Positions 51,939 to 64,000 of a stretch of 64,000 nucleotides of DNA are shown here, one piece after another. The translations under genes were made by a program, and so were the position numbers. The first letter of the stretch is position 1; each line of letters starts with the position of its first letter. Below the pieces are notes generated by a model, which was not told where the DNA came from, made no database searches, and was given only the letters and a program-made list of their open reading frames with translations. The stretch is taken from assembly GCA_000231825.2 (NCBI GenBank), contig JH720310.1:174510-238509 (forward strand), in the 5' to 3' direction. Source of the stretch: Tetrahymena elliotti 4EA. Its lineage: Eukaryota > Ciliophora > Oligohymenophorea > Hymenostomatida > Tetrahymenidae.

Positions 51939-53162
51939 TTCTCTTTTTCTATCTTTTAAAATCTTATAAAATTTTTAAGTGTTTTTTCTTAATTGAAATT
52001 AATGCTATAATTTTTTATTGAATTTATTTGCAGAAGTATTTAATTATATTTTATTATCAATAAATGAATATTTTATTTAATACATTTATTTATGATCACT
52101 TCATATCAATCAGCTCAGCTGACGATTCTTTCATTTAATTTGATTGACTCATAATAAATCACATAAAAATTAAATAAAAAATCTTGTTATTTTATTTATT
52201 TGACAATCATTTTTGATGATTTTTATGAGCCAGCACTTCTTTTGTTTGTTTATTTATTCGTATAGTATATCTTTCTAGGATTTAAGCAGATACACATATT
52301 AAATTTAATTTTTATTTCAATATATTTTTCATGATATCCTTCCAACATTTATTATTATTTATTTTTCTTTCAGTACAATTTAGCAAATTTTGTTAGTTTA
52401 AAACAAGTCAAATTTCAAAAATTTGTAAATAAGTTCTAAACATAAAAAAAATTTGCAATAAAAAATAATTTTTAATTCATTTATTTCTGAAATATTTAAG
52501 TTGAAAAAGAAAAATGAATAAGCAAACTGGATACAATATTTCTTTTTCTATTATCTGATTTTCAGTTAAACAAGCAATTTGATGCTTATTAAAAGGTAGA
52601 TTTAATTAATCATCAAGGATAAGAATATTAAAAACTTTACACGAAAAAACTATGCTTCTTAAGTAGATTATTTAAAGAATAACTTAATCAGCAGAATACA
52701 ATATATATTTTATGACATAATCAAAATTTTCAGAAAAATAAAAAGAATTGCTTGTAACATTACCAAATAAGAGTGAGTAGTCCTAAAATAGAAAACAATT
52801 TATTAATTCACAATACTTAAGAATTTTAGTTTTAAAATAATATATTTATTCAGTGATTTATATGTAGATTAAAATATTAGTTGCATGCAGATGTAAATGA
52901 TAAAAAAAGGTTAATGATGATTTAGAGTAGTTAATTAGGAAATTTTATAAAAAAATAAACTTTTTTTCAATGAAAAATAATCTAAAATCATAAATTAGTA
53001 AAAAGTAAGTTGCCTGTCGTTGTTTTTTTAATTAGCTTCAGTAAATTTAACAATAATCTTAGAAAAAGAAAATTAAGATAGAAATTAATTTGTCAATTTA
53101 TCAAAAAATCAAAGCAAGCAAGCGATAAAGGAATATTTTGACAAATTTTAATAAATATAGGA
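51939..53162. other. Intergenic between divergent genes; one weak exon-like fragment
   Basis: Mostly AT-rich. At about 52566-52709 a frame reading LNKQFDAYQKVDLINHQGQ to a TGA has coding-like character after a CAG acceptor-like site. No start exon could be joined to it, so it is left as a possible small gene or fragment. Confidence 0.4.
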
Positions 53163-56100
53163 ATGAAGTTGAATTATCCTATTATTAATAGCGAGATTGA
53201 AATTCATAAAAAAGACTTAGTTGCTGCAGCAAGCACAAAAAATGAATACCAAATGAAGGTGCCAGCAACTAATTTTACAAGTAGCAATCAAGAAGACATT
53301 GAAAAGTTTTAGCTTTAAAATAAAATTTACAAGGGATCTCCAATGAAAACAAGCTAATAAACTTCTAGTTCATAAGGATAAACTTCAATAAAAGGAAAAT
53401 CATAAGCTAGCAAATCATTTCACTCATAGAATTTTATTCCTTCATAGCAATCACTTTCTGCATAAAAGCATTTATCTGGGGAAAAACCTGTTTAATCCCT
53501 AGTTTCAGCATAAAAAACAAGTTCTGTTACTGTTAACGGGTTTGTTGATGTAAATTTAATTTCATTTTGTTAAAATAATTCTCATCTGTAAAGAAAAGGA
53601 AATTCAATGAATTTTATTTTACTAATCAAAAATAGGAAAGCACAAAGTAATAAAATGTTAATTAAGAGTTTAATAGTTTGTAAGTGTAAAAAGATTAGCC
53701 AAGTTTGAATAATTTTGGATCAAATACCTCATTTAATACATCAAATAATGACACGTTTAAAGTTTATGCAAGAGTGCGTCCAATTAATGCAAAAGAGAAA
53801 TCACAATTTCATCCAAAGAAGCGTTTAGAGATTATCAAAACATATGAGAATTAGGTAATCAATTAATCATTAAATTAGAATTAAATACATTTAGATTATA
53901 TGAGAAAGCTAAGAAATTTTGTTAATTTAAATTGTAGTTGTATGTTTTAGATCCAGACATCTCTAGATCTTTAGAAAATTAGAAAGAAAAAGGATTTGGA
54001 TTTGACTTAGTTTTTGCAGAAAAAGATGATAACTAAACAGTTTATGAAGGCACAATAGCAAATTTATTGAAGGATCATTTATTAGAAGGTTACAACACCA
54101 CTGTATTCGCATATGGATAAACAGGAGCAGGAAAAACATACACTTTGTTTGGTGATGAATACAAAAATTAAGATTTTCTAGAGGGAAGAGACAAAATGGC
54201 TGAAGGAATTGTTTCTCTCATCATCAAAGATTTGTTTAGCATTTTTTAAAAAAATAAAGAATTTAGATATAGCATTAAAGTGAGTTATTTAGAAATATAC
54301 AACGAAAATATTAGAGATCTTCTAGTAGATTAAGGAAGTTAGTCAAATCTTATGATTGTTGAAGACCCCTAGAAGGGTATATTAATTCCAGAATTAAGTG
54401 AATTTCAAATCAAAGACTAATTCGAGTTGAATAATCTTATCAGAAAAGTATATTTATATACTCAATTTAAAACAAAAAATAAATAATTTCTATTCTTTTT
54501 GTTTAATCACTAAGGGAAATTCCATAAGAGTCATGGCTAGTACTCATTCAAATTAGTTTAGTTCTAGATCTCATTGTATTATTTAAATAAATATTGAAAA
54601 AACTCCCACTGATTTGAAATATGCTTCTCATAAGATTGTCAGCAAATTATCTTTAATAGATTTAGCTGGAAGTGAAAGAGCAGCTGTATCTGAAAACAAA
54701 GGAATTAGGATGATGGAAGGTAAAATTAATATAATTTCATATTCGAGGCTGTTTTTGAGTTAAAGCTAATAAATTTAATATTTTATGATTATTAGAATGG
54801 TTAGAATCCATTATAAAATTTAAAGAAATTAGTTTAATGTTTGAGGTTAAATATTTTTCTTTTATTCAATAGGTTCTAAAATCAATAGAAGTTTATTAGC
54901 TCTAGGGAATTGTATTAATATATTAAGCGATTCAAAAAAGTAAGGAGCCTATGTCCCCTACAGAGATTCTAAGCTTACTAGATTACTTAAAGATTCGTTA
55001 GGTGGTACAACTAAAACAGTTATGATTGCTTGTGTAGCTCCGAGTTTTATAACTTATGAAGAAACTCTGAATACTTTAAAATATGCTTAGAGAGCAAAAA
55101 ATATTTAGAATAAAATAAAACAAAATGTAGTAGATGTTGACATTCATGTTACTTAATATAAAGAAATTATTGATAATCTCAAATTAGAAATTGAATCACT
55201 TAAAAAACAGCTTAATTCCCATACACAAAAATAAGAGTAAATCTTTTTTTTAAATACTTCAAAAGCTCATTTATTGCTCATAATACGACTTGAAATAAAA
55301 ATTATTTAAAAATTTTAAAAATAAAATATTTTTGAATAGAATTCATAATTAACTATTAAAATAAAACATAATTTGCCTTATATATTATATTATTAATTAA
55401 AATAAATATTTTTTATTTAAAAAATAAGAATCAACTCAGCTAAATCAGGGTTACCTTCAAACGAACTAAACAAAGCAATTAACTCAGATTAAAAAAATAA
55501 TGGTGAGATGGAGGAACTTTCTGGTTAAATTTTCTTGAATATAGAAGAAAATTGGGAAATCACTTAAACATTAAAAGATTTGGAGTAGCTTAGACAAAAA
55601 AATTAACAAAACTTAATAGCTAGACAAGAAGAACAATAATTATTACTGAAAGTTACTATGACTGACTAGGTCAAAGATGATATTTTAAAAATATCATAAG
55701 AAATTTAAACAATTTAAGCAAACATGGAGAATAACGATAAGGTATTTTAAGAGTTGCAAGCAAACTTAGAAAAGAATAATTAGCAAAAGAAGCATCTTAG
55801 AGAAAAAATTAAAAAAATTGTTGAGGCTAATGAAAATGGATAAGAAAAATCACTAGAGGAAACATGCAGACTATTACAGTTAGAAAAGATGGATTTATTT
55901 TCACAAAATATAGAAATAAAAAAAGAAGCATAGACTCTTGCATTAGAAAAAGAAAAAACTGTGAATAAGTTAAAATAAATGGAAAGAGAAATGGAATTAA
56001 TGAAATAGTAATTACAAGAGAAAGATAAAATTATTTCAAAGAGCTCATAAATTATTACACAATTAAAACAAAAGGAATAATAGCACTCATAAAAAGATTA

Positions 56101-59100
56101 AACAAAGATTCCTCAAAATTAATAAAAAGAGAAGCAATAAAATAGTAATAATAACAACAACAATAAAGAATTAAAAGAATAAAATAAAAAATCAGTGACA
56201 ACTTTTTAAAATTTGAATTTAATGTCTCCTTAAGTTCAAAATAACCAAAACAAAAGATTAAGAGAGAAAAGTATAACTTAAACTCAACAAGATATAAATA
56301 AGTTAAATTCAAATTAAGTTAACATTCTAACTTAAGAAAGAACTCCTGTTGGTTCATAAAATATTCATGAAATTTACTATAGACCTAAAGATCCTAATAG
56401 GTAATTATCAAGTAATAGATAAGAATAAGGTAAGAAAAAAAGAAACTCAAATAATTTTTCATAGACTAATTTACAAGCAAAGAATTCTAGTTTAACCAAA
56501 GATAAATTATTATCTCCTCAGCAATAGAGCAGTTTAAATGTGTATGCTTCAGTTAAATATAATTAAATAAATTAGAATGATAATAAAATAATAGAAGAAA
56601 TCAATAATGGATAAGAAGAAATTAAAAAGGAATATTACTATTTCGATTAAAATAAAAAGTTATAAAAAAGATTAGTCAGTGGGAATAGCACAAGTAATAA
56701 TTTCTCAAGTAATAACTTTGATGATAAAAGAATGATTGAATTGATGTCTCATCATAAAATACAGCAAATAAATATTTATAAAAATGAGAATAAATTAGAT
56801 GAGCAATCAAACTAATAGACATCAAATGATAAAAAAGAGTAAAAAGGATTTAAAATAGATTTGGATACTTTGAAAAAATTTGATGAAATTTAAAAAGTAA
56901 AATCTGAGAAAAAATAAAATGAAAATCCTGAAAAGATTCAGAATAAGTAAGAACCAGCAGTAGTTTAAACTAAATAAAAAGGTAAAAAGAAAAACAAACA
57001 CAAGCACAATATAATTGAAGAAAAAATTACAATTGATGAACTCAAAAATTATGCTCAAAAATTGAAAGATATTGATTTTGAAAATGTAAAAATCAAACCA
57101 AATTTAAAGAAATTTTAGAAAAATAATGAAAACAATCCCTCTAGCAATAACAATAACAATAACAATAATTAGATTATTAAAAACTAAGTTACTTCCCAAC
57201 ACAGAAATTCTTCTAAGCATTCACATGAAAATAATAAAAATAATTAATAACCAAGTCTAAATAGCTTAGCAGCATCATAGAAATTTGAAAAAGATGCTAA
57301 TGATAATAGATTCAGTATGAATATTGAGTAAGAATAAATCAATATTAATTTGAAAAAGTAATACAATTAAAACTAATAGATTTATGAATAGGAAATTAAT
57401 GAAATATAAGGTAAAATAGCTGAAACTTAATAATTAATATCTAGCTTAAAACTTAACAACAATGAAGGAGATGTGATTAGCGATTTTTAGTAAAAAAAAA
57501 TAAACTAAATTTTTGAAGAATACAGTAATATAGATAAAAATATGTAGCAAAAAATGAATTATTACTCTAAGAGTGAGCAAAAAAAAGATAAATAAGCAGA
57601 TCCACAAGATTTTGAGAAATATCTTTAGCAAATAAATCATGAAGACTAGTAATAAGAGTAAAATAATAAGAATGAAATCTAACTAGTTGACTTAAATGAT
57701 ATATCTTGTATGAATAAAGTAGCTGATGTTTCTGCTGATATGACTATCAAAGATTTTCTTTACAATATTGAAAAGGCAGAAATGATAAACTAATAGAATC
57801 ACTTTCATCTAACTTTAGATCCTAAATAGTATGGCTCTAAGCAATAAAAATATGTAAATTAATAGACTCCAGAAAAGAACAATAAGCTAAATCTTAAGAG
57901 TTTGGATGAGGCAAGAGTAAAAGTTCGTTCATTTAAACATTAATTAGCTACTTTGAATGATAAAATTAAAAGCTCTTAAGTAAATCCAGATATAATTAAT
58001 TAAATGAAGTTACTTATTAAGTAATATGAATAAGATCAATATGCCCTAAGTTCAGGAGATGAAAATATTTTAAAAGAGTTTAAAAGAATACTAATTGTTT
58101 TTAAAGAATATGATGGAAATTCAAGTAACCTTAAGAATAAAACATCTTCAAGTGGATCATAAAAGCATACTAGTAGTTAAGGATAGCAATCAACCAATCC
58201 TTCTTACATCAATTATACATCTACAAATTCTTCAAACTAAATGTCTTAAACTAATTACACAACAAGACCTCGCAGCATTAATAGTGTAACTGAAGAAGCA
58301 GCCTTGTAAAATCATTACTATTAATAAAGCAATTTTAATGCCAATTTAAGCAATAGCAACAATAACAAGAAAGATAATCCAAATCAAAGCGGATAGAACC
58401 ACAGCAACTAAAACCATAATAATCATTTCAATCCAACAAATAATATTTCAGTCAACAAAAAATAAATTGAACCAGGAGCTTTCAGTAAAATTCTTCATAA
58501 TTATGGAGAAGCAGCAAAAGTCATTTCCTCTTCATCATAGCCTTCTCACAATAACAATATCTCTTCTAATATTAAAAAGTACAATAAAGGGCTTGTTTAG
58601 ACTATAGGAGAATCGAGAGAATCTTCCCACAGAAACATAAAAGCATCTAAAAATTAACATGAATAGTATTAAATTTTTCCTTTTTTTCATTTTTAATATT
58701 CACACATAAATCAAATTTAGATTAATTAACTAATTTTTTTGATAAAATTTCATGATTAATTCTATGATCTTTAATCTAATAAATTGATAATTACTGTGTT
58801 CCATTAATTTCCACAGTTTAGAAATTCAAAAAAATATTGTTTTTTAAGAGAAAAATAAATAAAATTGTGCATTTTCTTAAAAACCAAAATAAAAATGATT
58901 AATTTTGTTGATACAATAAATAAATTTAATTTATTATATAAATTAGATAAAAAAATAATAGTAGATCAAATATTGATAACAGATTATACAACTCTTAAAA
59001 TTAATCAGACATTATTTCCAACTAAGGAGCATCTTATTCTCAGGCTTAATAACAATAATAAAATGAAATCAAAAAAGATTAAAATGATAGTTTAGTTCAG

Positions 59101-59361
59101 AGTGTAGAAAATTTTTACAAAAATAATGGAAGTAATAACATTATTCAAAACTCAGCAACTTAGTCTAGTTCAGGTTAATCTAATATTTCTAGTAATAGAG
59201 GGAAATCAGTGACTAGTTATGTCTAAATTAATAACAAAAGAAAGAGTTTTAAAGAGGAAGCTGATAAACCTAATAGCTCAAAACAAGAATAACATATAAA
59301 ATAACTTTCTTAAGATCTTTTAAAATAATTAGATTAAGAAAATTTAAATCAATTAGTTTGA
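53163..59361 (+). CDS. Kinesin-8 family microtubule motor
   Basis: 1778 aa from exons 53163-53549, 53636-53854, 53938-54447, 54515-54719, 54873-55236, 55429-58665 and 58947-59361; all six joins keep phase. The motor domain is at about 168-540, behind a 167-residue polar N-terminal extension. It has [15 protein letters not shown] (P-loop 262-269), FSSRSH (switch I), [10 protein letters not shown] (switch II) and [18 protein letters not shown]. The segment after the motor, [20 protein letters not shown], is the kinesin-8 neck signature (KIF18/KIF19/Kip3). Kinesin-8 motors walk to plus ends and depolymerise microtubules; KIF19 controls cilium length. A coiled coil covers about 590-770. The remaining thousand residues are a low-complexity Asn/Gln/Lys tail with no domain I know. 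The second-to-last exon is 3.2 kb uninterrupted. The very long tail is unusual for the family. Confidence 0.93.
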
Positions 59362-59891
59362 AAGCAATCAGTTAAATATAATTAAATCTAATTAATAATA
59401 ATTTTAATAATTTATTATCCCTTCCAACAAACCAACAAATAATTAATAAAAATAGCTTATCATTTTATAAATATTTATTTTTCATCAATTCAGGAAATCT
59501 AATTCATATCTTTTGTAAAAAAATTACATACATTATTTATTTCCATTTTTATTCCTAAAAAATAAATTCTATTTTCTCATTTATAAAAAAATCATTCATG
59601 TTTTCAAATTTAGCTTTTTAGATACTTCAATAAATAGCATGAAATTAAATATTTAATTTGAATTTTAGTAATTTTAATAGTAAGAGATTTTGTGTGTTGA
59701 TTGAAATTGAAACAATTATTTCAGGGACTAATTATTGTCAATTTAACTAATAGAATGTTAACCAAAACAAATAAATAAATTGATATTCAAAAACAAATAT
59801 ATTTAATCTTATTAAAGATAAAATCTTATTGAGTATTACAATATTTTTTATCAAAATTAATAAATGTTGATATTGAGTTAGAATATTTTTA
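59362..59891. other. Spacer between convergent genes
   Basis: 530 bp of AT-rich DNA between the 3' ends of kinesin-8 (+) and the LRR gene (-); no gene was seen. Confidence 0.6.
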
Positions 59892-61552
59892 TCAAATAAA
59901 GATGTTTATAGCTACTAATCTTGCTAATTTAATGTATTCCTAAATCAAAATATTTGCATGGTTTTATTCGATTTTGTTTTACCTGTTGAGTTTTAAATAA
60001 AAAAACATTTGTTAAATTGAAATTATTATTAAATATTTTTTAGATTTTACATCAAATTTATCTTCATAAATTTTAATTTATCACATTATTTTAGAAATTT
60101 CTTTAAAATAATTATGCTATCTGAATCAATCTTATTCTATCTTTATAATAATAAAAATATTATAGTTTAAGCAATAATATCCAAATATAAACGATAAAAT
60201 TACAAAAAATTAAGCTTTAGATATTCTAATTTTTCGCATTTCTAAATTCCTTCTATCAAACTACAAATACCTTGATTCCCAATTTAATTTTATCTTTTAA
60301 ATTTTTTATTAATTTGATGAGTTGAGTTATGTTAATCATACATTTTTAAATTGATACATTAAAACCAACAATTTTAAATAAATTATTTAATCAAAAAAAA
60401 GTAAAAATCTTTTTAATTCAATTAGTTACTTCAAATCAATTTTTAAATATTTTAGATTTTAGCACTTAGCAAGTCCTATTCCCAAGAAATAAGCTCCTTC
60501 AAAATTTATTTTATTTTAACTTTATCAAAATATAAAAAATTAAGATATAAAAAATTATTTTTAATTAAAAAAAACCTCAAATTCAATTTAATAATTTAAA
60601 GTTCTACACAATTCTCTAACCCAAAACTTAAACCTGTTGTTCCTTCATCTTTAATAGCATTAAAGCTTTTATAAAAAATATAAAGAATAAATTATTTAAA
60701 GTAAGAAAAGTTTAATATTATAGATTTTAATAATGTATTATACTTACTTATCAAATGGAGGCGATGAAAAGTTTATGTTTAAACTAAATAGTTTTTTACA
60801 GTTTTTCAATGCTTAGCCTAAATCAATAGCACCCTATGAATTAATTCTATTGAAGCTAAGATTTATAAAAATAAATAATATTTTATTAAGAAATCAAATT
60901 ATTATTTACAACAAGCTTAAATTTAATGAGGTAAGATTCTAACACCATCCTATTTCTTGGCTCAATTAAGATAAACCTTTATCATGAATATTGTTCCCAC
61001 TATTTTATCATATAATTTATTATACAAATCAATTTTAAATTTTATAAATATAATCCTACTCAAGCATTAGCGTCAACTTATTTAAATTTTAGCAATTTCT
61101 TAACCCTTATCCTAAAACTTTAAGTCCAGAATGATTTATATTGTTTTATCTAATAATAAATAGCATTTAATAATTCTATATTTAGAATAAAAATTCCATT
61201 AAAATAAAATGAAAACATTAATTAATATTCTCACATTTAAATCATAAATTGTTAATTATTTTATCATACCTTAATAAAAGCGATAAATCTGTAAGGCTTT
61301 TGAATAGTGGTATTTTCTTATTGATAATATAAACTCCTTCAATGCCAATACCAAGTCCGCTTTTAATTAATAATCAGATAATTTTTTTTAAGTAAAGATT
61401 AATATTACTTAAAATCAGCAATCAAAGTTTAAGCTTCAAAAAAATCAGAGTTTTCTAACTGTTAAAATAAAATAAATATAAATTAGAATTTAACTAAATT
61501 ATTATTTGCTTACTTCATTTAAATTTATTATTATTAAGGAATTTTAAAGCAT
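59892..61552 (-). CDS. Leucine-rich-repeat protein with one repeat per 90-nt exon
   Basis: 305 aa from eleven exons: 61514-61552, 61409-61458, 61270-61359, 61060-61149, 60910-60999, 60748-60855, 60576-60665, 60430-60519, 60204-60293, 60051-60140, 59892-59982. Seven are exactly 90 nt, one is 108, and the last is 91 with the stop. Introns (49-136 bp) all fall after the second base of a codon from exon 2 on. Each exon codes one 30-residue LRR of the form x-QN-x-I-x3-G-x3-L-x2-x-L-x2-C-x2-L-x2-L-x-L-x-L, for example QNNINHSGLKVLGQGLRNCQ and NQIGNQGICSLIEGIQKCEK. This is the ciliate LRR type related to RNI/NLR repeats. No kinase or membrane segment is attached. The start exon (ATG 61552) is the least certain part. 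A protein-binding solenoid is the likely role; the partner is unknown. Confidence 0.82.
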
Positions 61553-62889
61553 CTTTATTTTCTACAAAGCTAATTTTTTATTTCAATAGAAATTAATTAT
61601 TTTTAAACAATTAATATTTTAATCTAACACTTAAGATCTAGATTTTTTAATGAAGTTAATTCAATTTTTTCATCTTTTATACATTAAAAGCAAACAATAT
61701 TTTAGAAAACGATAAAATCAAAAAAACTTTAAGCTGCCTCTAAGATTTATGTTTTTAGGATAAATCTCAAAATAAAAATTTAAGTAATTTTATTTAAAAA
61801 TTAAATTGTAAGATATTTAGGCTTTCTCATTCAAGTTTTAAGCATTAGGGACTAATAGGTTCCTCAAAGGAAATGCCCTCTATTGATCTATAAATTAATT
61901 ATCAGTGAATTTTAAATAATTCATTCAAAAAGAAACTGCAATTCCATATGAGTAATATTATTTTTAACTTTGAAAGCAAAAAAGGAATTGATTATTGAAA
62001 TATAGATTAATGCAAAAATGCCTTCTCTGTAATTATATTGAAAAAAAGTGGGAATAAATTTGAAAGAGAAGATGAAAAAAAAAATGAATGCATTTAAGAG
62101 GATCTAAAGTTTTCTCTCAAAAAATACTAAAAGGTGTATCTAAAAATCCTAAAAATATGGGGAAAGCAAAAATTAAATAAGTATTAAAAATTCAGATATT
62201 GTCTGCATTTAAAATTGATTGCAAATTTTATTTTTTTAAAGACTCTATTCTTATATCAAAACCACATTTTGTTTAAATTTAAATATTAATTAAAATTTTC
62301 TATAAGATCAAATATTAAAAGATATCTAATATTATTTTACTGAACTATTAGATTAACAATAAATCAATATATTGCAAACGTCTTTGAGATTCCCCTCCCC
62401 TCCTATCAAAATTTTGAGAATCAAAAATAATTTGTATTTTGTGTTGATCTTTGGTATAGAATTTTAGGGAGTTTATCTCATCTTAGAAGTTTTAAGGTTA
62501 ATTCAAACTACTTTATGCCCCACCCATTATTTTGTTGTGATAAGAAACTTGAGCAACCTAAATTTATATTTATTTAGTTTTATTATTGGGAAACTAACAA
62601 AGAGAGTTATACACCCTGACAGGTTCATTTGTGTATTATCTATGAGCTTCACTTATTTTTTTTATGTTACTTTTCTAAAGTATAGTTAGTTTCTCATAGC
62701 AAGCTAGCTAACTAGCTCTCTATTCTATTAATTCTAGTGGTATAATATTCTTAATTTTTTCTTTTTCCTTTTTTTTTTTGCTAAAATTATTATTTTTTAT
62801 TATTTAATGTTATTATTACTGAGCTAGTGAAGATGTGGTTTTAAGTCAAGATACTATCTTATTGTTCTAATCCTGTATTCTGGCTATTT
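61553..62889. other. Upstream flank of the LRR gene, possible decayed repeats
   Basis: On the minus strand, fragments such as DEKIELTSLKNLDLKC (about 61620-61670) and IEGISFEEPISPQCLKLE (about 61825-61885) resemble LRR pieces but are followed by TGA or lack splice sites. They may be decayed LRR exons. From about 62380 the DNA becomes less AT-rich without a clean frame. Confidence 0.35.
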
Positions 62890-63236
62890 TCATAGCCAAG
62901 TACAAATTTCATTTTTGCATTATTTTCTTTGAGTATACTTTTTAAATTCCTTTTCATACTCATTTACTATTAAGAGGCACTAGATGGCAAGCTCACTTTG
63001 GTCTTCCTTCCTCATAGAAACTTCTAGAGTAATTGTTGTTTAATTGTTTTCTCCCAGTTCCTTGCTTATAGCATAGTTACATCCATCGGTATTTTAATAT
63101 TATACAAGAATTTATTCTCTTCTATTACATTTGCTATGGTGTAGTAAGGAAACGTTTAGAGCAAGTTTACTTACCTCCTTTCACTTTTAATCAAAGAATT
63201 TTGAAAATGAATTTATTAGTCTTGCTTGGTTCTCAT
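62890..63236 (-). CDS. Uncertain two-exon small gene
   Basis: Not recognised. 101 aa can be read from ATG 63236: exon 1 63175-63236 ends at a consensus GTAAGTA donor, a 41-bp intron follows, and exon 2 62890-63133 ends at TGA 62890-62892. Product segments include NTDGCNYAISKELGENNQTT and MRKEDQSELAIQCLLIVNEY. The DNA here (about 62380-63350) is richer in G/C than the surrounding 4 kb, and the amino-acid composition is protein-like. However, the gene is short, the start exon is small, and an alternative frame upstream is also open. It could be a decayed coding sequence. Confidence 0.3.
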
Positions 63237-64000
63237 TTATTGTTTCAAGTTTACTATTCAATCTTTTCTTCTTTACTTGACTGACATTTTTGCTTTTGTT
63301 AAATGGTGCTATTTTGTTTGTTGTTTTGCTTTTTTGGTGGTATAATGAATTAAGAATAAGTCATTAAATTTAATAAAAATTTAATCAAAGAAAGAATTTA
63401 AAATAAAATTTAATTCAATGTTCTTAAACAAATTTAAAAAAGTACTTTATTTTTTTATAAAATGAAAAACAAATCAATCAAAAAGTATCTTTTTTTTAGT
63501 TTAAATTTTATAGAAAGTAGTTTTTTTCAAATATTCAAGTCAATGAGTTACTTCATTAGACCAAACAAACAAATTAGCTTATTTAATATCCATAAAAAAG
63601 AAAAAAACACAAAAAACAAAAACATTAAAATATTCTCTTACTCATGTCACTTAAATATTTTTGATTACCTTTAAAAAATATGAGTATTTTATCTTAGAGT
63701 TTGATTTAATGTTTTATCAAATTTATTTGTAAAAAAAGGATTTTATTTTTACAAACTAATAATATCCATAATTTTAATATTTTTTTCTTAGCTTTAAAAT
63801 ATTATTTATTTGAAAAAGCCAAATCAATAAGTAACAACTAAACTTTATTTAAAAGATCTTAAATATTTTATGATAATACTAATAAGGAATAATAAATTAA
63901 ATTTTGATATCTCTAATCATTTTTCTATGTAAAAAAGCTTAATCGAATTAATTAAAAAAAGTATTTTATTTTTTATAACAAAATTAAAAACCCATAAAAT
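63237..64000. other. Right-edge flank, no gene seen
   Basis: Very AT-rich sequence to the window end. A 70-codon ATG frame at 63462-63674 is Lys/Phe/Ile-rich, runs on through TAA and has no coding character. Confidence 0.55.

Noticed and set aside
56055..57640. Several hydrophobic minus-strand ORFs
   Set aside because: They are antisense of the long Asn/Lys/Gln-coding exon of kinesin-8, whose AT-rich codons read as Phe/Leu/Ile on the other strand.
58095..59095. Plus-strand ORFs at 58095-58289 and 58865-59095
   Set aside because: They are out of frame within the kinesin-8 exon or its last intron; the kinesin frame continues through both sides with matched phase.
62738..63350. TGGTATAAT-type motifs suggesting a tRNA or promoter
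   Set aside because: No cloverleaf, no T-loop consensus and no paired acceptor stem could be built around either motif.

Overview
The window looks like macronuclear DNA of a ciliate, most probably Tetrahymena or a close relative. It is extremely AT-rich. Every convincing reading frame uses TAA and TAG as glutamine and ends only at TGA (the ciliate nuclear code). Introns are short, AT-rich GT...AG, mostly ending TAG. Gene coordinates below assume TAA/TAG = Gln. Exon joins were chosen by hand so that the reading frame closes and family motifs continue across the junction. No rRNA, tRNA, CRISPR array or intact mobile element was seen.

Layout, left to right. 1-451: 3' end of an unknown gene (+). 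1825-5727 (-): CDKL5-type kinase in 15 exons. 7549-8199 (+): MAPEG-like membrane protein. 9085-12361 (+): NEK10 kinase. 14174-14883 (-): histidine phosphatase. 16626-17632 (+): Mpv17/PMP22 family protein. 19159-20475 and 22410-23732 (+): tandem pair of Cys-rich multi-pass membrane proteins. 25615-27444 (-): EF-hand protein. 27762-31276 (-): DZIP1-like basal body protein. 32726-37300 (+): KDM6/UTX-type JmjC demethylase. 39038-40594 (-): cytochrome P450. 43500-43853 (+): small secreted Cys-rich protein. 45718-46746 and 47373-48542 (-): tandem pair of B-box/coiled-coil proteins. 49566-49907 (-): small, probably mitochondrial membrane protein. 51225-51938 (-): acylated MGNCC protein. 53163-59361 (+): kinesin-8. 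59892-61552 (-): leucine-rich-repeat (LRR) protein. 62890-63236 (-): uncertain two-exon ORF.

Functionally, CDKL5, NEK10, DZIP1 and kinesin-8 all belong to families tied to basal bodies, cilia or cilium length. In an organism with hundreds of cilia this may be chance. The other genes are lipid/membrane metabolism (MAPEG, P450, Mpv17), chromatin (JmjC) and surface proteins. There are no operons; each gene appears to be its own unit.

The spaces between genes are 0.3-3 kb. They hold tetranucleotide microsatellites and decaying tandem duplications of about 35-300 bp, and one piece (24.6-24.8 kb) with a perfect 20-bp inverted repeat and a CpG-rich patch. The most striking structure is the LRR gene: seven of its eleven exons are exactly 90 nt, all in the same phase, each coding one 30-residue repeat.
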